A stretch of DNA of 46,988 nucleotides from Chlorokybus atmophyticus (Eukaryota; Streptophyta; Chlorokybophyceae; Chlorokybales; Chlorokybaceae). The stretch spans positions 115,837-162,824 of the forward strand of contig RHPI01001921.1 of the NCBI GenBank assembly GCA_009103225.1, in the 5' to 3' direction. The notes below the pieces were generated by a model. The model worked only from the letters and a program-made list of their open reading frames with translations, did not search any database and was not told the DNA's origin. The position numbers and the translations under genes are program-made. The first letter of the stretch is position 1. Each line of letters opens with the position of its first letter. This document shows positions 9,438 through 21,138 of this stretch, in pieces.

Positions 9438-10748
9438 ATTTCATCACCGCAACCTGTAAGCGCATACTTATGGAGCGTGTATATGTTAACAAAGTTGCTG
9501 TATGTTTCAACTTAGAGATAAAAATGCCACTATTTGAAATTTCCAACATCGTACACCTTGAGTGAAAGCATGTGAAGATACGCTGTTTCCCATTTATAAA
9601 TTGACCAAAAATTTTCATGTTATAAGCGCAATATGCTTACACTCATTTATAAAAAGGTGCTGCGGATAGATGCCAATGAGAATTGTATGATCCAACAATA
9701 ACAAGCCTTATAATCATAGAACATGATATAAAATGCACAATGTCACTTGTGTCATTCATAATACACAATCGATGTAGCTGATGCCGTAATTCCAACTGAC
9801 TCTTCACAATTTAAAATTATAAAATTACGCATTATACCAGGGGACGTTACAATAGCTGATGAGAATCATGATAATTGTTGGGTATACCATACATCATGGT
9901 ACACTACATTTTCAATCGATCATTTGGCAGATAAACTTGCCGCAACAGTTGCGCAACATATAAGGTTGTTACAATATTATATTCGGTGTTATAGCTTGTA
10001 ATATCATCATGTGTAATGCACCATTGCTTAAACATATCCACATGAAATGGGACAGTATCCATGTTTATTATTGTGAAATTACATCAATTACATCATGTGA
10101 TAATGGGCAAGCTGCTTGGGTTATGTAATCAATATAACGAAGTTATTACTCATATTAAAATGCTAAAAACACACACCTAATGTGCGCTCTTCTTGTTGTT
10201 GATGTTTAATCTATTCAAACATTAACATAATTGCTGATCATTTATACCTATCACCAATTATCATATTTCACATTTGGTTGCTACTTGGTACATTGCCCCT
10301 CCTGCAACCCAATTGCGCATGCCCATGATAAACATGGGGTGACCCTATGCTGTAAGTGTCGCTCACAAAATGTCTATCATGCTCGGAGTTGATCACGTGG
10401 CCGGATGGTGTCTGCCTCTGACATCACGCTTTCTGACGGACTTGCAAGACCGATATCGCTGCACGGCATGGGCGATATCGCGCGCACGGGTCAAGCAGAG
10501 CAGCAGTCAGGCTGCTAAATGAGGCGCCGTGCAGGCAGGCTTGTGCGCCACCACCAGGACGGTCACAGCGGCGGCGGCGGCGGCGGCGGAGGTAGTGGAT
10601 GCTGCTAGATGATGAGGCCGGATCATCTGCAAGTCTGCTGGCCGCTTCAGGGCTGGCGGTGTCAGGTGCGCCGGGTGGTAGAAGGACGACTCTAGCCTGC
10701 TCTGGTCCGTTCTAGTCTGGACCTGGTGGGCTGGGGTAGCCGGCAGCC
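9438..10748. other. AT-rich island, then GC-rich upstream region of the kinase gene
   Basis: About 9440-10310 is clearly AT-rich and without credible reading frames. From about 10400 the composition turns GC-rich, with a GGC/GGA repeat near 10570-10595, and leads into the start codon of the PAS kinase gene at 10749; promoter and 5' UTR are expected there. The minus-strand frame across 10507-10761 is Ala-rich repeat translation. Confidence 0.5.
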
Positions 10749-10983
10749 ATGCCGCCGTCAAAGATCAACACGTCTTCGGGCGATAGCGACGGTCCGTCCT
10801 CCACCGACGCCTCTCCCAAGTCTCCCGCCAGCCACAATCCTAAGCGCAACTCCCACCCCTCCTCACCAAGTAAGCGACACCACCACACACATTGCCTTAA
10901 AGTGGTCGAACCCGCTGTCCCATACTGTTATGTATCGTAGTAACTACACATCTGATCACGACCCAACAAGCTTCTCTATCAAT

Positions 10984-11023
<40 letters not shown>

Positions 11024-14000
11024 CCACCATCACGGTGGGCGTAAGGCTTGCCTTCGGTTCCTCACTTGTCCCAATCTCAAATACAAAGTCCCCTCTTCTC
11101 ACCCTGGTGCATTCTGCTCCTTTTTGCGTTGGGTGTGTGTCTTGTGGTGTGCGTGCGTGACGTGCGTGTAGCAGGGCGGGCCAACGGCAGCGGGGCGGGC
11201 GGGAGCAGCGGCGTGGGCACCCCAACCGCGGCGGCCGCATCCAAGATGTCTTCGACAACAACCAAATCACCGAGCCGCAACCACCTGCGCGCATCGTTGT
11301 CAACCAACAGCGCAACCGTCAAAGCTGGCAAAGAGTCGCGAACACACTCGGGTAGGTGTTGGATTGGTAGGGAAGAGAGAGATGGGGTTGAGATCAGTGG
11401 TGGGCATGTGTATCAACTTCACTTTACAGAGGCGGATGTGCTAAGTCGGGTGGCTTCGCATGCCGCGGAGTGCAGGCTTGGCATCTCACATGATGGCGAT
11501 GGGGATGGCGACACATATGGTAGGCAATTACCCACGCTCGCACACAGGCGGACACGGATGAATGAACACGCATACATTCGCACGCACGCGCGCATGCATT
11601 AGTACGTAAATGGTTGGCGCTTTGGCGCATGCCACACATCCCAAACCCCCACGCACCCATGCATACACGCACAGGCACGCACATGTGCACGCGCATGCAT
11701 CAGTCTGCAACACGGTTGACAGTCTGAGTATGTATACGACACCTGTCTCTTGTGCGCCAAGCATTGATTATACATTGTGATCGGCACAGGCTCCTCGTTG
11801 CCATCAAGTCCTTCGTCCAAGGGCAAGACCAAGAGCAGAAGCCTCAAAAAGGACGCCAGCACGCTCTCGCCCAGGTAACAATGAATCTGACTGTCCTATA
11901 TGACTGTGCTGTGCTTGCAGACGTCCAGTTTGTAGAGTTCAGCATATGCACACAATCAACACTGTGCACACGTACAGGTCACGTGATGAGGGCGGGCACT
12001 CAAGCACCTCTGCCAGCATTGGTAAGGCAGTGTGCTTATGAAGGTTGTACTCATTGCAGAACCAACAGAAAAGGAGACAACATATTCATGTCAGGTGACC
12101 TGAGCCATAAGTGGGGTGAGTTGGGCGCGTCCGACACGCTGAGCACGTGGGCTTCAGATCTCTCCAACGGTGGCTGCGACTGGGGTCCATCTGAAGTGAT
12201 TCGTCCCGCGTGTTCTGCGCCGGCGGGCGAGAGCCTCTTCTGCGTGGAGGACGAGAACGCCACTGCCTCCGTCGAGAGCGTCATCAAGTGTTTCACCATC
12301 ACGGACCCAACGTTGGCGGACAACCCGTGCGTGTACGCTTCCCCCGGGTTTGAAGCTCTCACGGGTTACACGTGCGAGGAGTTGGCGGGCCGCAACCTCA
12401 ACTTCATGCAAGGTGCTGAGACCGAGCCTATTGCTGTGGCCGAGCTTCGTGCTGCCGTGGTTGAGAGAAGACCTGCACATGTGGAGATCACAAACTACCG
12501 TAAGGACGGGACCGCGTGGACCAACTTATTGTTTGTCGTGCCCGTCATCGACACCGCCACGGGCTCGGTTGTACGCTTCGTGGGATGCCACTTTGACTCG
12601 TCACGCGGGAAGAACAACAACAACAACAACAAGGACGAGGGCCGCATCGCACGTCTACAAGAGTCTGTCTCACGCCACGTGTCGGCCTTCGCTCTCTCCG
12701 ACACAACACGGCCAGGTTGTCCCGTCACGACCATTAGCCCGGGCTTCGAGTCCCTCACCGGCTTTGCGTGTGCGGATGTTACAACGGGACAGTTGGATTG
12801 TCTTTGCGTGCGTGCGCCCGCATCATCGGCTTTGCCGGGTGGCTCGGGTGCTGCTGCTGCACTCGCAGCTATAAAGGCAGCGGTCGGGGCAGGAAGAGCG
12901 GGAGGGGAGAAAGTCCTGTGCTGCAGAAAGGATGGCAACCCGTGCTGGCTGTACGTAACGGTGGCTCCAATGGTTGACGGGTACGCGTGTGTGTGTGTGC
13001 GTGCGTGCGTGTGGGGTTGTGATTGTGGGTGTGCGTACGTGGGATTGCATGCGTGTGTGCATGCATGTTACTAACATGCATCAGGAGTACTGACGTGTGT
13101 GTGTGTGTGTCTGCCAGGTTGTGCATGTTAGTGTGATTCACTCATGGGGAATGCTCTCAGGGTGGAGACTTGGAAGGTCACGCGGCACCTGTGCATGTAC
13201 GCGGATGTGACGTCCACGCGCCAGAAGCGCGTGGGGAAGTATCTCTTGGGGCGGGTCGTTGGCAAAGGAGCGAGCGGGACCGTCCATGTTGGCCGAAACA
13301 CGCACACGTACGTAGTGTTTATCTCACATGCCAATGGTATGGCACGTGCCACGTACGCCAAGCAAAACCTTGAGTTGACTCCACAGCAACGAGACGGTGG
13401 CTATCAAGGTTATAGACGCCTCGCGCTTCCGCAACGTTTCAGAGATAGATCAGATCAACGACGAGGTGTGCGCTTACAGATACAGATATGTACACATGCA
13501 TGCACGTGCACGTGCACACACACGCACACATACACACACATGTATGCAACTGTTCTGCGCAGATCCGGATACTGGAAACCATCAAGCACCAGAACATCAT
13601 TGGGCTGCTTGAGGTGAGTGGATACTCTGAGCGATTGTGACAAGCAAGCGTGATGACACTTCCATATGCGTGTGCAGCTGGTGTACACAAATCAGACGTT
13701 CTACTTTGTCATGGACTATGCTTCGGGCGGTTCATTGATGTCCCACATTCAGAAGCAGCCACTGAAGGTAAGAGAGAAGTGTATGCTTTGTGCCCACGCA
13801 TGCATGGTTGTGACATGCTCGTGTGTGCATGCTGTCACATTGCAGAGGCTGTCGGAAGGCGAGGCCAGGCGCGTGTTTCTCCAAATAGTGTCTGCGTTGG
13901 ACTTTTGCCACCGTCGATTGATCGTTCACAGAGACTTGAAGGTGAGAGAACCAAATCAGCAACCTCACTACTTGCAATGCTTTGGGTCACATCCACCATG

Positions 14001-15224
14001 GTTGTTGGGTTGTGTTTGACCACTCCATCACAGCCGGAGAACCTGCTAATGGACAGCAACGGCGACGTCAAGATTGCGGATTTCGGGCTCAGCGCCATCA
14101 TATCACCTTTTGGAGCGTCGCTCGATGTCGCGTGCGGTACTCCCGAGTTCACTGCACCCGAGATTATCGCTGGCAAGGAGTAAGTGTGATCCTCATGGCA
14201 TGTCACGTGTACGTGGACACATAATTTTCTAGTTGACACTCCTTTCTGTGCTCCAGGTATGATGGTCCTGCGATTGATCTCTGGTCTCTGGGTGTGATCC
14301 TGTTCGAGCTGATTGCTGGAAGGCTGCCGTTCCCACAGAGCATGCAGAACGGCCTCTACAAAGCCATCTGCGCCGGCGTGTACACGCCTCCCGATTTCAT
14401 GTGCGTGACACTCGCACTGACCGGGCAGTAAAGCTGTTGCCAGAATTCGTTCATACCGGTAGTAATGTTAGTGTTTGTCTCTCAGGTCACCAGAGTGCAA
14501 GTCGCTGATTTCCAGGCTACTAACAGTGGACCCGCTGAAGAGAGCCACACTGCTCGAGATACGCTCGCATCCCTGGTACGTGCACGTTGTGGGTGTGCGC
14601 ACTGATATACAACATCCCCACAAAGGTGAACAGCTCGGGATGCAGTCACTTCAACTCTGGAGCATCATCCTCTGCTTGTGTCTTGACTCAACTCAGGTGC
14701 AACAAAACGGGTGACGATGATGCGGTGGCTGTGCCATCCGCCGAGGACGACGCTCGCCTGCACAGGGAAGCCAACTTCAATGACGCGCCCGCCAGCAGCG
14801 CTGAGGTGTGCATGCGCATCTGCGTGTCCATGTGCATATGCGTGAGTGTGCGCGTGTACCTTAGAGGCTGCTGTGTTGTTGATGAGCAGGATGCGCTTAC
14901 CGGCAAGTACCAGCATCTAACCATCAGGGTTGGCAATGGCGAGACATCGGAGGACAAGTTTGAGACCACCAGCGCACGCAACTCCCCACACGGTATGGCT
15001 CTAGGCCTTGAGAGTGTTGTATCATACGGCTTGTATGTGCTGCTACAAGTCACGCTTATGTGGTGATAGAACCCAAGAAGGGCACTCCCAAAGCCAAGAA
15101 CCACCTAGCAAGCACAATGCCGAATGCCGCTGCATCTTTCAAGCATGGGAGCCCCAAGCCAAGCTCCCACACTCCAACGCACAAGAAGCACTCTGACTTC
15201 CAGTTGCCGCCAGCCCAATACTAA
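10749..15224 (+). CDS. LOV-like/PAS-PAS-kinase (SNF1/AMPK-like kinase domain), 17 exons
   Basis: Predicted exons: 10749-10869, 11175-11351, 11430-11519, 11790-11874, 11978-12021, 12095-12980, 13161-13307, 13387-13465, 13563-13613, 13678-13767, 13846-13941, 14034-14179, 14257-14400, 14486-14575, 14697-14805, 14890-14992, 15070-15224; about 870 aa, all phases matching. Exons 5-6 starts are the least sure. A Ser/Pro-rich head is followed by a LOV-like PAS (about 239-342) with NYRKDGT and FVG motifs, but the flavin-adduct motif GRNCRFLQG reads GRNLNFMQG (Leu274 for Cys) and the signalling Gln of GVQ is His338. A second, more degenerate PAS/LOV covers about 370-485. The kinase (494-749) has GKGASG, Lys524, HRDLK (Asp620) and DFG (638-640), and is closest to SNF1/AMPK-like CAMK kinases, not the AGC kinase of phototropin. 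Val654 stands where AMPK has the activating Thr. The architecture recalls PAS kinase. The tail is Lys/Ser-rich. Confidence 0.88.
10984..11026 (+). repeat. (ATC)n microsatellite in intron 1 of the PAS kinase gene
   Basis: About fourteen ATC triplets lie in the first predicted intron. Confidence 0.9.
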
Positions 15225-15774
15225 CGGGCTTGAAGTACCAATTGCAACATGTAGAGAAAGAGGCTCCTTTGCCATCGTGCGCTGTTCGTGTGCATATCAT
15301 AAAAAGGGATACACATTGCGCTTGATGAAGCCAAGTTGTAGTGAGTTGATTCAATGAGGTTATCATGTAGTTGAGTAAATGGCAAGGGAACTACATCACT
15401 ATTTGATAATTACATTATCTATCATAAAGTCTTTAAGTAGTTCTTGCAAATTATGCTCGTGTGCAAGTCGAATATATAGCTATCAAGCTTTGCCTATCAT
15501 TGCGGGTATAAAGAACGGACTTGCTAAGTTGTGCATTTGCGAGCTGGTACCGCCAAGTACACAACTAACCAACGCGACAACGATGATGACGACGATGTTG
15601 GCGCATTGCGCTTTACATGCGCATGCTTGGAGTGTGCAAGTATAATGGCATTATACAAAAACTTGATGCAAAACCGGTACAATTGTATTTAACTGCATCG
15701 TTGCGTTTTAACCGTCACTGTTGAAATGCATAGTAATATTACAGTTGTTGATCATTACTAGTATAAGTGTCAAG
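15225..15774. other. 3' flank of the PAS kinase gene, no other gene seen
   Basis: The stretch is AT-rich and has only short frames without family resemblance. It presumably contains the 3' UTR and polyadenylation site of the upstream gene. Confidence 0.5.
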
Positions 15775-16080
<306 letters not shown>

Positions 16081-16873
16081 AAGTTCATCCACTTATGCAA
16101 CCTTTAAAATCAGCATTGCAGCATATATATTGCCGTAATGCATTGAAAATGTATTCATACCTTCACAAATGGTTGCAGTTTGTGTCTGGTGTGATATGAC
16201 ATGATGCCTTTTTTTTGAGAGTTATAACATAAGCAATTTGATGCAAAATCATTGTGTTGGTAACATTACAACGCAGAGAATGTTTCATGTAATTCTATGC
16301 ACTTGATGAACAAGGATCCCCTTCAGGCGTTAGTCCTTAACCCAGCCTTCGTTAGCTTCCCCCACCTGTCACTGAACCCCTTTCGAGCGTCCCATCAATG
16401 TGTTGTCCTCGTCATACGCCACGTGGCAACCGAACGACGTCGACATCGCACGTGACTTCGAGCGCGACGTGACCGTCGACAACGGACAGCTACACTGCGC
16501 GATTCCAGCCGTCGGCGGTCGACGGTCCGCGAACCTGCAGTCTTTTTTGGGCTTGTGTGTGGCTTTCTCTCATAGCAGCAGACACGTTTGACCGGAGTGT
16601 GAATGCGTGTGTCTGTGCGTGTGTGTGTGTCTCTGTATACGCTTAGCAGCCCAGCCCCACACCGTCGCCCACGCAGAGGCGCCTGAGGAGGAGCAGGAGG
16701 AGGAGGGAGCGAAGGTGGGAAAGAGGGTGGAGAGAGCAGAAGGGAGAATAGAGGAGGGGAGAAGGGCACAGTAGTGTGTCTGGGTGGACGACGGGGTGAG
16801 GGGAGGGGCTGAGGGAGGTGTATACATTGTAAGGGTGAGTTGTGTGTGTGTGTTGCTGGGTGTTGGGGTTGGG
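16081..16873. other. Upstream region of the SHIPPO gene
   Basis: AT-rich to about 16300, then mixed composition, a GT-rich run (16610-16635) and a purine-rich GGAGGAGG/GGGAG tract (16685-16815) on the plus strand. Promoter and 5' UTR of the gene that starts at 16874 are expected here. The Pro/Ser/Arg-rich minus-strand frames mirror the purine tract. Confidence 0.45.
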
Positions 16874-18875
16874 ATGGCGGCAGCGACGCCGGGTGGCGCG
16901 CAGTCGGAGGGCGGCGGCAGGCAGAGCACGAGCATGAGGCGGCGGCCAAGGGACCTCAGCCCACTCAAGCACACAACCAGGCTCAAGTCCATGTTTGGAT
17001 CTCAGGCAAGCACTGGCTCAGTAGCGGGGTTGGAAGCAGCTTGTCTGGGTTGCACCACGGGTAGTGACATCATCACATATGTATGTGTGCAGCCGGTGTC
17101 GCAGAGGGTGTCGTCCCCGATGTACGGCTTCGGCAGCGCAAGCCGCAGCAACATGCAGAAGGTGTTCCTCACAAAGGACCACGACAAGTCCAACTATGGC
17201 GGCAACAGCCCCGGTACGAGGCTTTGGACAGCAACACCAAGTTATAGTATATTAGCTGATGGTATCCAATTGCTAACCAAGTGGCACACGCGCAGGCCCC
17301 ATCTACGACCTGCATTCATCCATTGGCAAACAGAACACCTCACGCAACGAGTCCTCGCCGCTCTTCAGCTTCGGCACTGCCAATCGCTTTGACAAGGTAA
17401 GAACGAGCAACCAGCAAAATAGCGTTTAACCTCCACTTCCGCACAGCATCCATGTTGTCAACAATAGTCACAAACAAAGGTGAAACTAAGAAACAATCAA
17501 CACAAGCACACGCGCACCCACACGCGCACACCTATAAACCCATCCCCGTAGCAGGGACGACCCGGGACTGGCAGCGCTCCTGGCCCCGGCGCATACGTCA
17601 CCAAGCCTTCTATTGGCACAGCGGTGAGCAACGACACGCACACACAGTGCGGTTGTGGTTGCTACTTCTTGTATCTTACATCACGTACAAGCTAGACGAC
17701 ACTATCAAGATGATCCACTCACTGATGTGCCCACCACAATGCAGCAAGCGGAGAGCACCACGCGAAGCGCCAGCACGTTCACATTCGGCAGCAGCACGCG
17801 GGAACACCAGAAGCACATCTACGTCTCATCCGAGCTCGCAAAGGTAAACTTGACAAGTCCATTGTGTGTTATATACATAAGTATGACAACATCATAACAC
17901 ACATGTCCACAGGCGGGTTTCGGTCAGAACTCTCCCGGCCCGAGTGCGTACGCCGTTCGTTCGAGTGTTGGCCCGCAGCTTTCTTCGCGCAACACCAACT
18001 CTCCTCAGTGGGCTTTCAGCAGCGCTGATCGCTTTAAGGGCGGTGGTGGTGAGGGTGTTGCGGGTGCGGGTACGGGTGGCGGCGGGTCCGCTTCCTCACC
18101 CACCTCACCCACCATTAGCAAAGCCACGCCCGGCGCGGGACAGTATAATGTTGGGTCCACGCTAGGCAAGCAAGCTGACAGCAAGAAGGCATCCCTGCCG
18201 ATGTACTCGTTCGGGTCCTGCGCGCGTGATGCGAGAGCCAAAGTGTACATCTCACCTGAACATGAGAAGAGCCACTTTGGAGAACACTCACCGGGACCCA
18301 CATCCGCCAACCCACGATCCTCCATGGTGAGTGTGTGTGAGTGTGCACACAAGTGCATTTGTATGTTGTGCATGTTGTGCTGGTTGGCTTGGCAGATGGC
18401 GGCATGGATGGAGCATAGTTGTAGTGGTGTCAAGTAGAGTGGCTGTTTGGGTTGGTTGCTATAAGGACTGATGGGGCATAGTGGTAGTGGTGGTTAAGAG
18501 GGTGAGAGAGAGCAACCACACACCCTCTTCTGGGCTCACTTCACAGGGCAAGCAGCCGGTGTCGAACAAAGGGTCTTCGGCAGCGTGGGCGTTCGGGTCC
18601 GGTCCTCGCTTCAACCAACACGCTGCTGCCCTCGCTCCGGGCCCCGGCGCATACGACACATAAAACTCTAAAGCACACTCACTGAAGAAGGAAGGGGAAA
18701 GCCACAACCACAACAACCTCAATAACAAAACAACAACAACCACTTTATTCAGGGGGTGCAAGGTTCCTCTGTCAAGACGTCCGCGGCGGTGTGGGGCTTC
18801 GGCACCGCCTCGCGCTTCAACCGAGGTGGCGACGGCAAGGCGACGATGCCCGGCCCGGGGGCATACGATTTGTGA
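16874..18875 (+). CDS. SHIPPO (STPGR) repeat protein, flagellar type, with two candidate last exons
   Basis: Predicted exons: 16874-17005, 17093-17213, 17296-17396, 17555-17623, 17745-17843, 17913-18326, then either 18547-18663 (stop TAA) or 18753-18875 (stop TGA); 350 or 352 aa. The first intron has a GC donor (CTCAG|gcaagc) and phase 0; other introns are GT-AG. The protein alternates two signatures of SHIPPO/ODF3-like proteins: a GPGAY-like motif (PGPGAY, PGAGQY, SPGPSAY, SPGP) and a W/M-x-FG box (MYGFGSASR, LFSFGTANR, FTFGSSTR, WAFSSADR, MYSFGSCAR, WAFGSGPR). Such proteins are structural components of axonemes or sperm tails, so a flagellar or cytoskeletal location is likely. A Gly/Ser-rich linker lies in exon 6. 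The gene is convergent with VPS60. Confidence 0.85.
18547..18663 (+). other. Candidate terminal exon A of the SHIPPO gene
   Basis: It starts after cttcacag in phase 0, encodes KQPVSNKGSS, WAFGSGPR and PGPGAYDT, and ends in TAA with no GT donor before the stop. If spliced in, the protein ends here and exon B is not translated. Confidence 0.7.
18753..18875 (+). other. Candidate terminal exon B of the SHIPPO gene
   Basis: It starts after ttattcag in the same phase, encodes WGFGTASRFNR and PGPGAYDL, and ends in TGA. It is a diverged duplicate of exon A and may be used as a mutually exclusive last exon. Confidence 0.7.
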
Positions 18876-19389
18876 TGGTGGTGATGATGATGAAGATACT
18901 GCTTGTTGATAGACTATGGAACTGATTGATACAAATGTAGCGCGTGAGACGCTGCGCCAGGCTGAACACATACACCTGCTGACCTATACCTCTACTATTC
19001 GCAGTTGTGGCTGGTGATATGCTTGCTTTGCACGCTTTGCACGCTTTGCAAACATGTTCAAGATATGACCTCCGCTCTCTCCAGTCTCCACAACAAATGC
19101 ATGCATGCAATGCCATAAACATGCATACCGCTGGATGTGGCTCCAACTCACCAATGTGCCAACTTTGCAAACGGCAAGCAGCCTGTGCCTGTGATCATTT
19201 GGAGTAGGAGAGTTGCAATGAAATTGCAGATGCATAAGAGTCACACCATCAGCACTGCTGGCATCCCATGTCTGTTTTGAGTAGCGTGTTGCCTTTTGTC
19301 CATCCGCACAAACACAGGAACGGTCGGCATGTGCGACCATCTCATCTGTACAAGTTACTACTGATACAACTAACCGTTCCACACCATCA
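18876..19389. other. Convergent intergenic stretch between SHIPPO gene and VPS60
   Basis: No gene seen. It should hold the 3' UTRs of both genes. A small run of three GCTTTGCAC/GCTTTGCAA words lies at about 19024-19050. Confidence 0.5.
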
Positions 19390-20769
19390 TTATCGCATGG
19401 GCCGGTTCGGCACCACTGGCAATCCAAAATCATCCACCTGCTGCTCAATCACAAAGAATAGTAAGAACCCATGCAAGTCAGGCACGCACACACGCACGTA
19501 TGTATGCATGCACATGCACACGCACGCACACGAACACACAACACACCTCTGCGCTGGCGGGCTGTGCGATTCGTCCAGCAGGTGCAGCCGGTAGTGCCAT
19601 TTCCGCTTCATGTGCGCTGCCAACCGGTTCCGGCTGTAGATAGGACGGCACATCCTCTGCAGCTGCCGAGTCCGATATCATATCCGTCTCAAGTGCATCG
19701 AGCTCCCCGAGCAGCTCATCCTCGTCGATGTCCTCGGGCACACCGTACGACCTCCCCATCACGTCGTTCATCTCGTTGGCGTAGTCCACGAGGTCGTACA
19801 TCTCGTCCTGCATCGCCTCGATCTTGTTGATGTTCATCGTCTTCTGGTAACCCTTGAGGTCCTTGGCCGCAGCCTTCATCGCGGTAAGCTGCTGCTGGGA
19901 ATCCTTCATTGTTTGCTGCGCAAACGCCACCTGCAGAGAACAAGAGAGAGCATACAACACGCACGTGTGTGTATAAGACCCAACATCGACCATAACATAC
20001 TCAATGTGGTGTATGTGACATGGATGCATGTCAACTTGTAGACCGCTCGAAACATGATGATGTCATACCCACACGTGCACGTGCACGCACAAGCACGCCG
20101 CATCCGCACACATGCGCGTAGGCTTCATGTGTACAACATAACACAAACCTGTTCGAGGCCAAACTGCTGGTTGTACAGCTGCTCGCGTTGCCCCTCATAC
20201 AGTCTCTTCTGCTTGAGCACCTACAGGAGCAGCAAGGAAGGAGTGTCTATGCATGTGTGAAAGTCTCTTTGCATACTGAAGACGTATGCCCGCGCACCTG
20301 CATGGCGCGGCGCTTGACCGCTTCCTGCGCGGGGCCGGGACGTGTGCGCTTGATCTGCTCGCGATATTGCGCCAGCTGGGCGTCCAGCTTCCGCACCTGA
20401 CGAAGAGAGAGACGTGTGAGATGACGAACCGAGTGTGCTGTTAACCATGGTGGTGGTTACGTTGCTGTTTGGAAGCATGTGCAGGTGCAGTTTCGTGCAT
20501 GCGCCAAGTTGTGCAAGGTGTGCGTTGAGACAGTCTGCAGAAGTGCCATGTTTTTGCGACGCGTTGCAACGCGAGGTTTGATCTAGCAAGCACGAGTGAT
20601 TGAGTTTGAGACGTGATTATCCTTGCTTGTCTATATGTGAGCGCTGCTGGTAACTAACTGTACGCGCCTTGTCGTCCACGGTGTCCCCGCGAGAGCCAAG
20701 CGAGCTGTTTGCATCTTCCAGCGACGGCGGCGGCGCCTTCTCCTTCGCCGCCCCAAACAGCCGCTTCAT
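19390..20769 (-). CDS. VPS60: ESCRT-III subunit VPS60/CHMP5
   Basis: Predicted exons on the minus strand: 20769-20659, 20396-20298, 20220-20149, 19930-19547 and 19440-19390; 238 aa, all introns phase 0. The N terminus MKRLFGAAKEKAPPPSLEDA is the characteristic start of CHMP5 proteins (MNRLFG.A in animals). A basic helical core follows (EQIKRTRPGPAQEAVKRRA, LKQKRLYEGQRE), then MNINKIEAMQDEMYDLVDYA, SYGVPEDIDEDEL, and the conserved end DDFGLPVVPN. Length and acidic second half fit the family. VPS60 acts late in ESCRT-III, recruiting LIP5/VTA1 and VPS4 on endosomal membranes; related ESCRT functions occur at flagella and in cytokinesis. The gene is divergent from the receptor kinase gene, with about 370 bp between the start codons. 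Confidence 0.94.
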
Positions 20770-21138
20770 CTTGGCTGGCCTGCGGCTGGCCTGGTGCCTA
20801 CACTACCCTGCTGCCCCCTTGCTCGCCACCCCCACACCTTGACGCCAACGCCACAGCCCTAACCGCACCACGCGCTCAATCAGCTCATTCCTTGACAGCA
20901 GCAACCCGCGTAAAGCTGTCTCCCACTCTTCCGCCGCCGCCAGACACCTGCACACCGCGGCGGCCAACACTGCACCTGCTACTGCCGCGTGTCAGCAGTC
21001 AGTTTAGGGTTTGAACGTCAGAAAGGAATAACCACATCGGCTATACGAATATAAAGAAAGTGTCCGAAAATACACGCTTGCTCTTGCTCAGCTTGCCACG
21101 TCGTCACACAAGGAGGAGGAGGGGTTGGTCACGTGACC
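20770..21138. promoter_or_regulatory. Probable shared upstream region of VPS60 (-) and the receptor kinase gene (+)
   Basis: The start codons of the divergent genes are 369 bp apart, so both promoters and 5' UTRs must lie here, unless upstream non-coding exons exist. I see no clear TATA box. Confidence 0.4.

Noticed and set aside
10507-10761. 84-codon minus-strand frame with poly-Ala
   Set aside because: It overlaps the 5' region of the PAS kinase gene and reflects a GGC repeat.
16395-16992. Pro/Ser/Arg-rich minus-strand frames
   Set aside because: They mirror the purine-rich plus-strand tract upstream of the SHIPPO gene.
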